DNA of 48,810 nt from Pedosphaera sp. Lineage in GTDB: Bacteria; Verrucomicrobiota; Verrucomicrobiia; Limisphaerales; F1-12-MAGs170. Shown here in pieces: positions 34,724 to 45,537 of this stretch (position 1 is its first letter; each line of letters starts with the position of its first letter). Under the pieces are notes generated by a model, which saw only the letters and a list, made by a program, of their open reading frames with translations, had not been told where the DNA came from and made no database searches. The stretch covers positions 1-48,810 of the forward strand of contig SIBF01000008.1 in the NCBI GenBank assembly GCA_009695275.1, read 5' to 3'. The position numbers and the translations under genes are program-made.

Positions 34724-37421
34724 TTAGGCGGGCTGCCCCGCCGCGAGCAGTCGATGACGGGCGAGATTCTTGATGCTCCGGATGGCCAGTGCCGTCCAGC
34801 CTGTTTGGTGGCTGGCTCCAAGCCCCTGCCCGGTCTCCGCGTGGAAATACTCGTGGAACAGCAAATGATCCCGCCAATTGGGATCGGCCGCAAATCGATG
34901 GTCGGTTCCGTGACAAGGGCGCGCTCCGCTCGAATCGCGCACAAATATCCCCGCCAGCCGCCGCTCGATCTCCCGCGCGACACAATCCAGCGTCATCCAG
35001 TTCCCGGAGTTCGTGGGACATTCCACCTTGAGTTCCGGACCATAGAAGTGGTGGTAACGTTCCAGAGCCTCGACGATCAGATAGTTGACTGGAAACCAGA
35101 TGGGCCCCCGCCAGTTTGAGTTCCCGCCGAAGAGCCAGGTGTTTGACTCGCCGGGAACGTAGTCCACCCGGTGAATCTCGCCTCCAGCATCAAACTCGTA
35201 AGGATGGTCTTCGTGGTACTTTGACAAGGACCGGATACCGAACGGAGATAGAAACTCTGACTCGTCCAGCATGTAACGCAGTGTTCGAATCAGTCGATCC
35301 TTGGTGGGAATGGCGAGCAACCGGCGCGTTCCTTGGCGTCCTTCGCCATCGGTGATGTGGCGGGCGAGACCGCGATGATGCTTGAGGAACCATTCCAGCC
35401 GTTTCTGGAATCCAGGCAGTTTCTCAATGGTCCCCTGCTCCAGCACTTCCACCGCGATCAACGGAAGCAATCCCACCATTGAACGCGTCCGCAATGGAGT
35501 AACCCGCTGATCCGTGAGGATGCGGTCATAGTAAAAGCCGTCTTCTTCATCCCACAAACCTGAGCCGCCGAGGGTGTTCATCGCGGAGGTGATCTGGATG
35601 AAGTGCTCAAGGAACTTCGAAGCCATGTCCTCGTAAGCGCGATGAATCTTGCTGCCGTCGCGGGCGAGTTCGAGCGCGATGGACAGCATCGTCGCGGCGT
35701 AAAAGGCCATCCACGCGGTGCCGTCCGCCTGCTGCAGAGTTCCGCCGGTGGGCAGAGGCTTGGAACGATCGAAGACTCCAACATTGTCGAGTCCCAGAAA
35801 GCCGCCGGAAAACAGATTCTTGCCGAGAGCATCCTTGCGGTTGACCCACCAGGTGAAGTTGATGACCAGCTTCTGAAACACGCTCTCGAGGAATTGCCGG
35901 TCACGCTGGCCATTGCGGGCCGCGATCTTGTACACACGCCATGCGGCCCAGGCGTGGACCGGTGGATTCACGTCGTCAAACGCGAATTCGTAGGCGGGGA
36001 TCTGCCCGTTCGGGTGCATGTACCACTCGCGCAAAAACAGGCCGAGCTGCTGTTTCGCAAATTCACCGTCAAGGCGGGCGAACGGGATCATGTGAAAGGC
36101 AAGATCCCACGCGGCGAACCAGGGATATTCCCACTTGTCCGGCATCGAGATGATGTCGCGGCTGTAGAGATGGGTCCATTCCGCATTCCTGCCGTTCATG
36201 CGGCTCGGCGGCGGTGGAGGCGTGTGCGGATCTCCATAAAGCCAGTCCTCGATGACGTAATGGTAAAACTGTTTGCTCCATAGGAGTCCGGCGTAGCCTT
36301 GGCGCACAACGTTCCGCTCGTCATCCGTCAGTTCGGGGGGATTGATCGAGGCGTAAAACTCGTCCGCCTCCTGAATTCGATCTGAGAACACCGCGGCCCA
36401 ATTTGCCTCATCCCGGGGCTGGGCAGCCATTTCATCAAAATACAGCCGCATTCCGAAAACTCGAGTCTCGCCAGGGGCCAGCTTCAAAACAAAGTGCGGC
36501 GCGGCCTTCGTCCCGTAGCCCTTCCCGTTCACCGCATCGGCGCAGCCATGCACCACGTAATCGTGAAATCCATCCTTCACGAACCTGCCGCCATTTGGAG
36601 TCTGGAAGAGTCGTTCATTGTTCGTTTCATTGTCGGTGAAGAGAACTTTGGGAGACCGGCCCGCTTGATCTGGAAAGAAATCGCACCAGAATGTCCCAAG
36701 AGATTCATGCGTCAGTTTGAGGCGGTTTTCACCAGCCATCTCAATGCGTGGCTTGAGCGAGCATCCCTCATGAGTGCATCCCCAAATCCATGTGTTGCGA
36801 AACCACACCGTTGGCAACAGATGCAACTCCGCTTCATCAGGCCCACGATTGGCCACGGTGATTCGGATGCACAAATCATCCGGGCCGCTCTTCGCATATT
36901 CCGCAGTGACATCGAAGTAGCGCCCCTCATCGAAGACTCCGCAATCCGCCAGCTCGAACTCCGGCTCAGTTTTGCTTCGACCATGATTTTCCTCGCGCAG
37001 TCGAGCGTAGGGAAATTCTGCCTGCGGATACTTGTAGAGCGCCTTCATGTAAGAATGCGTTGGAGTCGAATCCAGGTAGAAGTAGTGCTCCTTCACATCC
37101 TCACCGTGATTACCCTCCTGACCGGTCAATCCGAAAAGACGCTCTTTCAGGAAAGGATCACGTCCGTTCCACAGCGCGAGCGCAAAACAAAGCCGACACT
37201 CGCGATCGCAAATTCCGAGAAGTCCATCCTCACCCCAACGATAGGCGCGGCTCCGGGCGTGGTCATGCGGAAAATAATCCCAGCAAGTTCCCCACTCTGA
37301 ATAATCCTCCCGCACCGTGGCCCATTGCCTCTCGGACAAATAAGGTCCCCATCGCTTCCAGTTCCTCTGGCGAGCCGAGTCTTCCTGCAGCCGCCGTTCC
37401 TCCGCTGTCGTGGGTTTCATG
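34724..37421 (-). CDS. GH63-like glucosidase (MGH1-like glycoside hydrolase)
   Basis: RQRNWKRWGPYLSERQWATVREDYSEWGTCWDYFPHDHARSRAYRWGEDGLLGICD; WAAWDLAFHMIPFARLDGEFAKQQL; ATG at 37421. Confidence 0.85.
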
Positions 37422-37575
37422 GATGAGGGTTGGATAATTTCAATTCTCTCACAGACGCTGCGCACCATGCCAGCGCCGTCAACGCAGGCCAAGCTCCGAA
37501 GAGGTTCGCCTTCGACCTCCTTTTCTTTGACCCACGCTTGCCCTGCTCTTTCACGACTGGCAAGCTCGCGCCGCA

Positions 37576-38748
37576 ATGCGCGAGACCCTGCGGGCATGGA
37601 CGGAAACCATTGAGACTTTCGTTCTCGAAGTCATCTTCGAGCAACGTCGGGACAAGCGCGCCGCCGTGGCCAGGGCAACTCTCTTCTGTCTCTCCAAGAT
37701 TTTTACGGTCGCCGTCAAATTCCGGCGGTTCCTTTACAACGTCCGCATTCTCCGCGACTCCACCCTTGGCGTCCAGGTCATCGCGGTCGGAAACCTGACT
37801 GTGGGCGGAACGGGAAAGACACCCGTGGTCGAGAAGCTCGCGCGCGAATTGCGCGATCAGGGACGCAACGTCGCCATCCTGTCCCGCGGCTACCGGTCCA
37901 AGCCGCCCCCGATCAGCCAGCGGCTCCTGAACAAGATCCTCCTTCGCGACGACACCACCCCTCCGCGCGTGGTGTCCGACGGAAAATCCCTGCTGCTCGA
38001 TTCCGAGACGGCCGGAGACGAGCCTTACATGCTCGCATCGAACCTCAAGGACGTCATCGTGCTCGTGGACAAGGATCGTGTGAAGGCGGGGCGTTACGCG
38101 ATCCAGAAGTTTGGCTGCGACACCCTGCTCCTCGACGATGGATTCCAATACTGGAAACTCCGTGGCCGGCGCTGGGACATTGTGCTCATTGACTGCCAGC
38201 AGCCGTTCGGCAACGAACATCTTCTCCCGCGCGGCACGCTCCGCGAGCCCCCATCCCATCTCGCCCGGGCCAGCACGATATTCATCACCAAGAGCGACGG
38301 CAATACGGACGCGCTCCGGAAGCGCATCGCCCTGCAAAACCCAACCGCCGGCATCATCGAATGTGTTCACCACCCGCTCTACTTCGAGGACGTTTTTACG
38401 GGTGAACAAAGGGGACTGGATTTTCTCAAGGGCGTAAAAGTCGCCACCTTGAGCGGCATCGCTCAACCCGAGAGCTTTGAAAAGAGCCTCGCCCACCTCG
38501 GTGCCGAACTCGTTTATTCGAAGCGCTTCGCGGATCACCACCGCTTCTCGCAGCAGGAAGTCCTGAATGTCATCAATCGAAGCAAGAAACGTCAGGCCAA
38601 ATTTCTCATCACAACCCAGAAAGATGCCGTCCGCTTTCCAAAGATCGACCGGCGCGACCTGCCAATCTGCTTCATGCGCGTGGAAATCAAGATTCTCAAG
38701 GGCGCCAGGGACTTTCAGGAGTGTGTCCGGCAAATCTGCTTCCGTTAA
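37576..38748 (+). CDS. lpxK: tetraacyldisaccharide 4'-kinase
   Basis: IAVGNLTVGGTGKTPVVEKLARELRDQGRNVAILSRGYRSK...LLLDDGFQYWKLRRDIVLID-type motif. Confidence 0.93.
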   Translation: MRETLRAWTETIETFVLEVIFEQRRDKRAAVARATLFCLSKIFTVAVKFRRFLYNVRILRDSTLGVQVIAVGNLTVGGTGKTPVVEKLARELRDQGRNVAILSRGYRSKPPPISQRLLNKILLRDDTTPPRVVSDGKSLLLDSETAGDEPYMLASNLKDVIVLVDKDRVKAGRYAIQKFGCDTLLLDDGFQYWKLRGRRWDIVLIDCQQPFGNEHLLPRGTLREPPSHLARASTIFITKSDGNTDALRKRIALQNPTAGIIECVHHPLYFEDVFTGEQRGLDFLKGVKVATLSGIAQPESFEKSLAHLGAELVYSKRFADHHRFSQQEVLNVINRSKKRQAKFLITTQKDAVRFPKIDRRDLPICFMRVEIKILKGARDFQECVRQICFR

Positions 38749-38751
38749 GTG

Positions 38752-39663
38752 ATGGACACGCTGCTATACCTTTTGGCCGTCACCGTGATTGGGTTGATTC
38801 GACTGCTTCCACTCACAACGGTAGCCAGGCTCGGCAGGTTCTTCGGCACCCTGGCCTACACCATAGATGCGCGCCATCGCAAAGTTGCCATCTCCAACCT
38901 CACCCGCTGCTTTGGAGGGGAGAAATCCGCGGCAGAAATCCGCGAACTGGCCCGGGAGAACTTTCGCAGGATCGGAGAAAATTACGCCAGCGCTGCCCGC
39001 ACCGCGTTCATGACATTTGAACAACTTAAGCCGCATTTCAATTTCGTGGGCTCGGAGAAGATTCTTCCATTCGCGTCCGACGGAACAGCGCAAAGCCGTG
39101 TCGTCGCCATCGGCCATTTTGGAAACTTTGAGCTTTACGCACGCTTCGGCCAGTATGTTCCCATCTTCAAATGCGCCACCACTTACCGCGGTCTGCGCCA
39201 GCCTGGACTGAACAGATTATTAAAAAGCATGCGTGAGCGCTCCGGCTGCCAGTTCTTTGAACGGCGTACCGAGGCCGCCGCTCTCAAAGCCGCCATGACG
39301 GACACCGGTCTGATGCTTGGACTCCTCGCTGATCAGCACGCGGGCAATCGAGGTCTTCGCCTTCCATTCATGGGGCACGAGTGCTCGACCAGCAGCGCGC
39401 CGGCGGTCTTCGCGCTGCGTTATCATTGCCCGCTCCATACCGCGATCTGTTATCGGACACGCCCCGCTCACTGGCAGATCGAGGTCGGCCCCGAAATCCC
39501 GACGAATGTAAACGGTCAGCCCCGCCCGGTTGAAGACATCACGCGAGAGATCAACGCCGCGTTTGAGACCGGTGTTCGCCGCGATCCCGCGAATTGGTTC
39601 TGGGTTCACAATCGATGGAAGACCGGCGAATCACGCGCGTCGGCGGTTCCTGTGAATTCATGA
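38752..39663 (+). CDS. LpxL/HtrB-family lipid A acyltransferase
   Basis: VAIGHFGNFELYARFG; LGLLADQHAG; WFWVHNRWKT; follows lpxK. Confidence 0.87.
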   Translation: MDTLLYLLAVTVIGLIRLLPLTTVARLGRFFGTLAYTIDARHRKVAISNLTRCFGGEKSAAEIRELARENFRRIGENYASAARTAFMTFEQLKPHFNFVGSEKILPFASDGTAQSRVVAIGHFGNFELYARFGQYVPIFKCATTYRGLRQPGLNRLLKSMRERSGCQFFERRTEAAALKAAMTDTGLMLGLLADQHAGNRGLRLPFMGHECSTSSAPAVFALRYHCPLHTAICYRTRPAHWQIEVGPEIPTNVNGQPRPVEDITREINAAFETGVRRDPANWFWVHNRWKTGESRASAVPVNS

Positions 39664-39694
39664 ATGCGTAGGAAGGTCCCCTGCCCCGCTTGCC

Positions 39695-40642
39695 TTGCCC
39701 CGCTTCGTCCGCAATACTCCGCCCGTGAACATCTCAGTCACCGAACTGACGGATCAACTGATCGCATCCTACGCCCGCGTCGGCGGCATCAATCATCTCG
39801 ACGGCGTCAATCTTCCCTCCAAGAGCGCCATCGCGGTGATCACCGTCGAGTTGCTCCAACTGCTTTTCCCCGGCTTCTTCGACGACAAATCCATCCACTC
39901 ATCCGAGATCAAGATGGAGACGGCCAACCGCATGGATTCCGTTCTCGGCGCACTGGAGGATGAGATTTACAAGAGTTTGAAATCGAACCCGGAGTTCGTC
40001 CGGAGCGCTCGTGATCCCCGCGCCTCGGCTCACAATCTGACGGTGAGTTTCCTCCAGAAACTCCCACGCATCCGCGAAGTCCTGCACACGGACATCGAGG
40101 CAGCATACAACGGCGACCCTGCCGCGCTGAACAAGGAGGAGATCATCGTGGCCTACCCCTTTGTTGAGACCGTGGCGGTCCAGCGCATGGCTCACGAACT
40201 CTACCTGAACGAGGTGCCGCTCATCCCCCGCATCATGACCGAGTGGGCGCACAGCCGTTCCGGGATGGACCTGCACCCCGGCGCCCAAATCGGTTCCCAC
40301 TTCTTCGTCGATCACTGCACCGGAACCGTCGTCGGCGAAACTGCGATCCTCGGCAACCACGTGAAGATGTATCAAGGCGTCGGCCTTGTCGCGCGGTCAC
40401 TGGCCGGCGGACAGGCGCTCAAAGGACAGAAGCGGCATCCAACTCTGGAGGATCACGTCACAATTTACGCCGGAGCCACCATCGTCGGAGGCGAAACCGT
40501 GATTGGCGAGGGCAGCACCATCGGGGCGAATGTCTTCCTCATGCACAGCGTCCCGCCGAACTCGCTTGTTCTTCAGGAAGACGTGAAAGTCAAAGTGCTC
40601 AAAAAGGACCGCAACCGCGACGGAGCTGATTTTCAGATCTGA
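39695..40642 (+). CDS. cysE: serine O-acetyltransferase (CysE/EpsC type)
   Basis: Left-handed beta-helix hexapeptides: GMDLHPGAQIGSHFFVDHCTGTVVGETAILGNHVKMYQGVGL...HPTLEDHVTIYAGATIVGGETVIGEGSTIGANVF. Confidence 0.9.
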   Translation: MPRFVRNTPPVNISVTELTDQLIASYARVGGINHLDGVNLPSKSAIAVITVELLQLLFPGFFDDKSIHSSEIKMETANRMDSVLGALEDEIYKSLKSNPEFVRSARDPRASAHNLTVSFLQKLPRIREVLHTDIEAAYNGDPAALNKEEIIVAYPFVETVAVQRMAHELYLNEVPLIPRIMTEWAHSRSGMDLHPGAQIGSHFFVDHCTGTVVGETAILGNHVKMYQGVGLVARSLAGGQALKGQKRHPTLEDHVTIYAGATIVGGETVIGEGSTIGANVFLMHSVPPNSLVLQEDVKVKVLKKDRNRDGADFQI

Positions 40643-40674
40643 CTGCTGCCTCCGCCGGTCACGCTTTACGCATT

Positions 40675-40708
40675 ACTGATCACTGATCACTGATCACTGA
40701 CCACTGCC
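40675..40708. repeat. heptanucleotide tandem repeat (ACTGATC)x3 + ACTGACC + ACTGCC
   Basis: Direct reading: actgatcactgatcactgatcactgaccactgcc. Confidence 0.95.
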
Positions 40709-42022
40709 TGCCCCCGCCAGCCGCTCCCGCGCCCACTCCCGCGCCTCCTCACAAGTTTTGAGTTCCTCCTGAAGCTGCTTGTCGCGAATCTCCTCCAGCA
40801 AGGTGCCCATCGCCGGCCCGGGCTTCATCCCCAGCGCAATCAAGTCATCTCCACGCAGCAAGCGCGGCACAATGGCAGGCACGCGTTGCAACTCCTCGCG
40901 TTCCTGAATCAAGAATTCGTAGTGATCCAGCCGCCGGTGCGAGCCCAAGCAATCAAGCCGGTGCAGCTCCATTTCCAATGGGAACGTCTCGCGCAGGATC
41001 ATCCGGCGGACCGTCGCCCGCCGCATCTTCCGCACATCCTTGAACTGCATGTGATGCAGCACACATTGCACAACCTCGTCCGTCTGCTTCCGTGGAAACT
41101 TCAGCCGCTGCAAAATCTCCTCCGTCATCTCCGCGCCCACTTTCTCATGGCCATAAAAGTGGATCGCACCCGATGACTCGCGCGAGCTGGTCCGCGGCTT
41201 GGCAATGTCATGCATCAACACCGTCCAGGGAAGGGACTCGGGGGCATCCGACGGCAACTGCTCCAGCATCAGCCGCACGTGATTGAAGACCGTTCCCTCC
41301 GGATGAAAATCCGGCGACTGCTCGCACTCAATCAGCGCCACGACTTCCGGCAACACATGCCCCAGCAATCCGCTCGACCTCAGCAGATCCAATCCCCGCG
41401 CCGCATGCGGCGGTCGAAACAATTTTACCAGCTCATCACGCACCCGCTCGGCGCTGACAGTCGAGATCCGCCCGGCATTGACGCGGATCGCCTCAGCCGT
41501 GCCCGTTTCGATCTCGAAACCAAGCTGAGCTGCGAATCGCACCGCGCGCAGCAACCTCAAGTGATCCTCGGCAAACCGATCCTCGGACCGCCCTATGGTC
41601 CGAACCAGCTTTGCCCGCAAATCAGCTTCGCCGCCCACCCAGTCAAAAATCCTGCCGGTGTCCGGATCCAAAAAAAGTCCGTTAATCGTAAAGTCCCGCC
41701 GTTCCGAATCAGCCCTCGCATCCGCGAACTCGACCCGCCCTGGACGCCGGCCATCCGTGTAATCCGCTTCCGCCCGAAATGTGGCGACCTGAAATTCATG
41801 CCCTCCCTCGACCACCACCATCACTCCGAATTGTTTCCCGACCGCCAAAGTGCGCTCAAACAGCGCCTCCACCTTCTCCGGTCGTGCGGAGGTGGCAATG
41901 TCAAAGTCCACCGGTACACGCCCTAACAAGTGGTCACGAACGCAGCCGCCGACCCAAAAAGCCTCGAACCCGGCAGCCTTGAGCCGGCTCACGATCTCGG
42001 TCGATATTTTACGCAATGACAT
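40694..42022 (-). CDS. cca: CCA tRNA nucleotidyltransferase / polyA polymerase family with HD domain
   Basis: AFWVGGCVRDHLLGRVPVDFDIATSARPEKVEALF...RRDFTINGLFLD...DHLRLLRAVRFAAQLGFEIE...LMHDIAKP. Confidence 0.93.
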   Translation of the reverse strand: MSLRKISTEIVSRLKAAGFEAFWVGGCVRDHLLGRVPVDFDIATSARPEKVEALFERTLAVGKQFGVMVVVEGGHEFQVATFRAEADYTDGRRPGRVEFADARADSERRDFTINGLFLDPDTGRIFDWVGGEADLRAKLVRTIGRSEDRFAEDHLRLLRAVRFAAQLGFEIETGTAEAIRVNAGRISTVSAERVRDELVKLFRPPHAARGLDLLRSSGLLGHVLPEVVALIECEQSPDFHPEGTVFNHVRLMLEQLPSDAPESLPWTVLMHDIAKPRTSSRESSGAIHFYGHEKVGAEMTEEILQRLKFPRKQTDEVVQCVLHHMQFKDVRKMRRATVRRMILRETFPLEMELHRLDCLGSHRRLDHYEFLIQEREELQRVPAIVPRLLRGDDLIALGMKPGPAMGTLLEEIRDKQLQEELKTCEEAREWARERLAGAGSGQ

Positions 42023-42218
42023 GATGGATGAACGCGGGAAAGGCATCTTCGCCCGTCCTTGCGATGCCGAACATGTACACTCACCCTTCCCGAATGAACA
42101 GTCCGGCTTCGATTGGCGTTCATCAGCAGTTTCATGATTCCACTTGCTGCCACAACATACAGATTGCGCAAACACGCCGGGCCTTCTTACGCTGGCCGTG
42201 ACAAATATCCGGAAACCT

Positions 42219-43166
42219 ATGCAACGCGACGTCGTTACCGTCGAGAAATTCTACACTGCCAACGAGACTCCATTGGACTTGAAGCTCGTGGCGGGCGCCA
42301 GCGGACTGAAGCGCATCATTCGCGAACCCACCGTCAACCGGCCCGGACTTGCCCTGGCAGGATTCACTAGGTACTTCGCGAGCAAACGCGTCCAGGTCAT
42401 CGGCAATGCCGAGTCGCACTTTCTTAAATCGCTCCCGAACGAGCAGCGCGCGGCGCGTTACGAGACGCTTTTCGGGCACAGGATTCCATGCTTCGTTTTT
42501 TCCCGCCAGCATCGGCCGGACAAGTCGTTCCTGAAACTCGCCGAGGAGGCCAACATCCCGATCTTCACCTCCTCACTGATCACGATGAAGTTCATCAATC
42601 TCGCGACATTGTCGCTCGAAATGATGTTCGCGCCCCGTGGTACGGAACTCGGAAGCATGGTGGACATTCTCGGCGTGGGCGTGATCATCCGGGGCGAAAG
42701 CGGCATCGGCAAGAGTGAGAGTGTCCTGGCGTTGATCGAGCGCGGCTACAGCCTGGTGGCGGATGATGTGACGAAAGTGACTCTCGTAGATGGCCGGGAT
42801 GTCATTGGCACCAGCTCGGACCTGACACGAGATCACATGGAGGTTCGAGGCATTGGGATCGTCAATGTCGCCGCCATGTTCGGCGTCCGCAGCATCCGGC
42901 ACGAAAAGAAAGTCGATCTCATCGTCACCCTGAAACTTTGGGACCAGGTTCCGGACGTGGACCGATTGGGAATGGAGGATCAGTACGTGAAGATTCTTGG
43001 AGTGGATGTGACACACATCACCATCCCGGTACGCCCAGGCCGGGACCTGGCACGATTGATCGAGGTCGCGGCCTTTCAAGCCAAATTGAAGGCCTCGGGC
43101 TACAACCCGGCCAGTGAACTCAACCAGCGCCTCATCGCGAAGATGACCGGCGGCAAGACTCTGTAA
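42219..43166 (+). CDS. hprK: HPr kinase/phosphorylase
   Basis: GVGVIIRGESGIGKSESVLALIERGYSLVADDVTKV; EVRGIGIVNVAAMFGVRSIRHEKKVDLIVTL. Confidence 0.95.
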   Translation: MQRDVVTVEKFYTANETPLDLKLVAGASGLKRIIREPTVNRPGLALAGFTRYFASKRVQVIGNAESHFLKSLPNEQRAARYETLFGHRIPCFVFSRQHRPDKSFLKLAEEANIPIFTSSLITMKFINLATLSLEMMFAPRGTELGSMVDILGVGVIIRGESGIGKSESVLALIERGYSLVADDVTKVTLVDGRDVIGTSSDLTRDHMEVRGIGIVNVAAMFGVRSIRHEKKVDLIVTLKLWDQVPDVDRLGMEDQYVKILGVDVTHITIPVRPGRDLARLIEVAAFQAKLKASGYNPASELNQRLIAKMTGGKTL

Positions 43167-43212
43167 AATTGAATCGCCAAAACCAGCTTCATCGGCAACT
43201 CTGCAACCTCGA

Positions 43213-43530
43213 ATGAGCACGGCGCGAAAACACGGGGATTCACACTCGATCTCCAAAGAACTGATTGTCCAGAACAAGCTGGGGATTCATGCCCGTCCTT
43301 CCGCCATGTTCGTCAAGACCGCCAGTCGCTTCGAGTGCGACATCTTTGTCACGAAGGAGGAAAAACGTGAGAGTGAGAAGATAGTGGTCAACGGCAAGAG
43401 TATCATGGGACTTATGATGCTGGCCGCTGGACCTGGTTGCAAACTGCTCGTCCGGGCCGAGGGCGCGGATGCTTTGAAGGCAATCGAGGAATTGGAAAAC
43501 CTTCTCCGGCGCAAGTTCGACGAGGATTGA
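43213..43530 (+). CDS. HPr family phosphocarrier protein
   Basis: LIVQNKLGIHARPSAMFVKTASRFECDIFVTKEEKRESEKIVVNGKSIMGLMMLAAGPGCKLLVRAEGADALKAIEELENLL. Confidence 0.93.
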   Translation: MSTARKHGDSHSISKELIVQNKLGIHARPSAMFVKTASRFECDIFVTKEEKRESEKIVVNGKSIMGLMMLAAGPGCKLLVRAEGADALKAIEELENLLRRKFDED

Positions 43531-43626
43531 GATCAAGGGAACTGGTGCCGTTCGCACAAGAAAGCAAGTGGGTGACGTGAATAACTCAAGCATTGCCTCG
43601 CGCCCGAGTTTCAATAGTTTGCCGCC

Positions 43627-43863
43627 ATGAGCCGTATCGAACTGGCAGTCCAAAAAGTTAGACATCTGGACGAGAACCAGGCGGATGCTTTGCTGGAGTG
43701 GCTTGAAATGCGCGAGAACCGCGAAGCTCTCCGTCAACGGTTGGATGCGGACGTTGAAACGGGCTTGGAGCAGTTGCGGCGGGGCGAAAAAATCCCTGGT
43801 GGACAAGTGTACGCTGAAATCCGGGATCGCAGCCAACGTCGTCGCGCCGGGAAGAATGGCTGA
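43627..43863 (+). CDS. probable antitoxin of a ParE/RelE-type TA pair
   Basis: Short ORF (MSRIELAVQKVRHLDENQADALLEWLEMRENREALRQRLDADVETGLEQLRRGEKIPG...) overlapping the toxin start. Confidence 0.65.
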   Translation: MSRIELAVQKVRHLDENQADALLEWLEMRENREALRQRLDADVETGLEQLRRGEKIPGGQVYAEIRDRSQRRRAGKNG

Positions 43864-44148
43864 TCATTTTACTCACCGGAGGCCAGGCTGGACCTGCTTG
43901 AGATTTGGGAACGCATTGCACGGGACAACTTGGATGCCGCTGACCGCGTGGAGCAGGAGATTGAACAAGTCGTTTCAATGCTCGCCCGCAATCCAGAACT
44001 TGGCCACATCCGTCGTGATTTGACTTCCAAACTGGTCCGTTTCTGGCCGGTTTATTCCTACCTGATCATCTACGATCCTGCCACACAACCATTGGAAATT
44101 GTCCGTATCCTCAGTGGCTATCGTGATGTGGCAGCATTGCTAAAATAA
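43856..44148 (+). pseudogene. ParE/RelE-superfamily toxin, frameshifted near the 5' end
   Basis: MADHFTH (frame 1), then PEARLDLLEIWERIARDNLDAADRVEQEIEQVVSMLARNPELGHIRRDLTSKLVRFWPVYSYLIIYDPATQPLEIVRILSGYRDVAALLK* in another frame. Confidence 0.75.
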
Positions 44149-44387
44149 CGCTCGAAGCCGGCGAGATAAAGCATGGCACTTGGTGGATTTTTAAGTTGAG
44201 TCCCACCGGCTGCACACCCTTCTTGCGAGTCAAGCGGACCCCGTTTTCTTCCTGCCATCTCGAAATCGCCTCCTGCATACCAGTAATTCTCAGACGCCAC
44301 CAACTCCTTCACAGGGCGATTCATTCACAACCCCGGCGCCGACCGATTGTTCCCGCTCCATTTGGCGATGTTAAAAATCCACCCAGA

Positions 44388-45491
44388 TCAATGTGTAAAG
44401 CCCAGCTTCTTCCTCCGTCGCCACAGCTCCCGTGGTTTGAAGATTCCCGCCGGCGTGATGATGCCGGTGATCAATTCCGCTGGAGTCACATCAAATCCAG
44501 GATTGCGCGCTCCACTGCCGGGGTTCGCCACTCGCAGGTACTCACGCTGTCCCCGGCGGTTCACGCCCCACGCGCCCAGCACTTCCTCCCCGCCTCGTTC
44601 CTCGATCGGAATGGCGAAACCGTTCTTCAGATTCCAGTCGATCGTGGACAAGGGAATCGCGACGTAAAATGGAATCTTGTGACGGCTTGCGAGCACCGCC
44701 TTTGTGTAAGTGCCGATCTTGTTGGCCACTTCGCCCGTGCGGCCAAGCGTGCGGTCGCTGCCAACGATCACCAAGTCTATCTCTCCTCGCTGCATCAAGT
44801 GCCCTGCGGCATTGTCGGCAATGATCTGATGTGACACGCCTTGCTGGCTCAGTTCCCATGCCGTGAGAGTCGCCCCCTGGCTCCTTGGCCGGGTTTCGTC
44901 GCAGAACACATGAAATTGCCTCCCCTGCTCCTGGGCGGCATAAATCGGCGCGGTAGCCGAACCCACATCCACAAATGCCAGCCAGCCCGCATTGCAATGA
45001 GTGAGAATGCGCGCTCCCTCCCGAATCAACTTCGCGCCGTGTACCCCAATCGCCCGGCAATGCTCCACATCCTCCTCCGCGAATCGTTCCGCTGCGGCAA
45101 GAGCGAGCTTCTGCTTTTCCGCGACGCTGCTCCCCTGCTCCATCACCGCTCGCACCTGATTCATCGCATTGACGGGATCCACCGCCGTCGGCCTTGCGGA
45201 CTTCAATGCTTCATAAACCTTGTTCTCATGACGTTGGAACAATGCCAGATTCCTCCCCTTGAATGCCCGAACTCCCTGTGCGAGCCCAAACGCCGCCGTG
45301 GCCCCGATCGCTCCTGCTCCACGCACCACCATGTCCCGGATTGCCCGGGCAGTGGCTTGAAAATCTGAAATGCGAACCACCTTGAACTGGTGGGGAAGCA
45401 ACCGCTGATCGATCAGGAGGACTTCATTCCGCCGCGCGTCAAACTCCACGGTCCGATAATGCCGCCGCCGTCCGCCGATGATGACCTTCAT
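44388..45491 (-). CDS. mtnA: S-methyl-5-thioribose-1-phosphate isomerase
   Basis: DMVVRGAGAIGATAAFGLAQG...ILTHCNAGWLAFVDVGSATAPIYAAQEQG...CDETRPRSQGATLTAWELSQQGV...VIVGSDRTLGRTGEVANKIGTY. Confidence 0.94.
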   Translation of the reverse strand: MKVIIGGRRRHYRTVEFDARRNEVLLIDQRLLPHQFKVVRISDFQATARAIRDMVVRGAGAIGATAAFGLAQGVRAFKGRNLALFQRHENKVYEALKSARPTAVDPVNAMNQVRAVMEQGSSVAEKQKLALAAAERFAEEDVEHCRAIGVHGAKLIREGARILTHCNAGWLAFVDVGSATAPIYAAQEQGRQFHVFCDETRPRSQGATLTAWELSQQGVSHQIIADNAAGHLMQRGEIDLVIVGSDRTLGRTGEVANKIGTYTKAVLASRHKIPFYVAIPLSTIDWNLKNGFAIPIEERGGEEVLGAWGVNRRGQREYLRVANPGSGARNPGFDVTPAELITGIITPAGIFKPRELWRRRKKLGFTH

Positions 45492-45537
45492 GAAATGATT
45501 TGCTGGCGGACCGTTGGCGGAACGCTGCTGCCGTCTC

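Noticed and set aside
40675-40708. Short tandem repeat as a CRISPR array
   Set aside because: 7-nt units without spacers and no cas genes in the window.
44150-44387. Possible small gene or RNA downstream of parE
   Set aside because: No supported start/stop conservation or structural RNA signature could be recognised.
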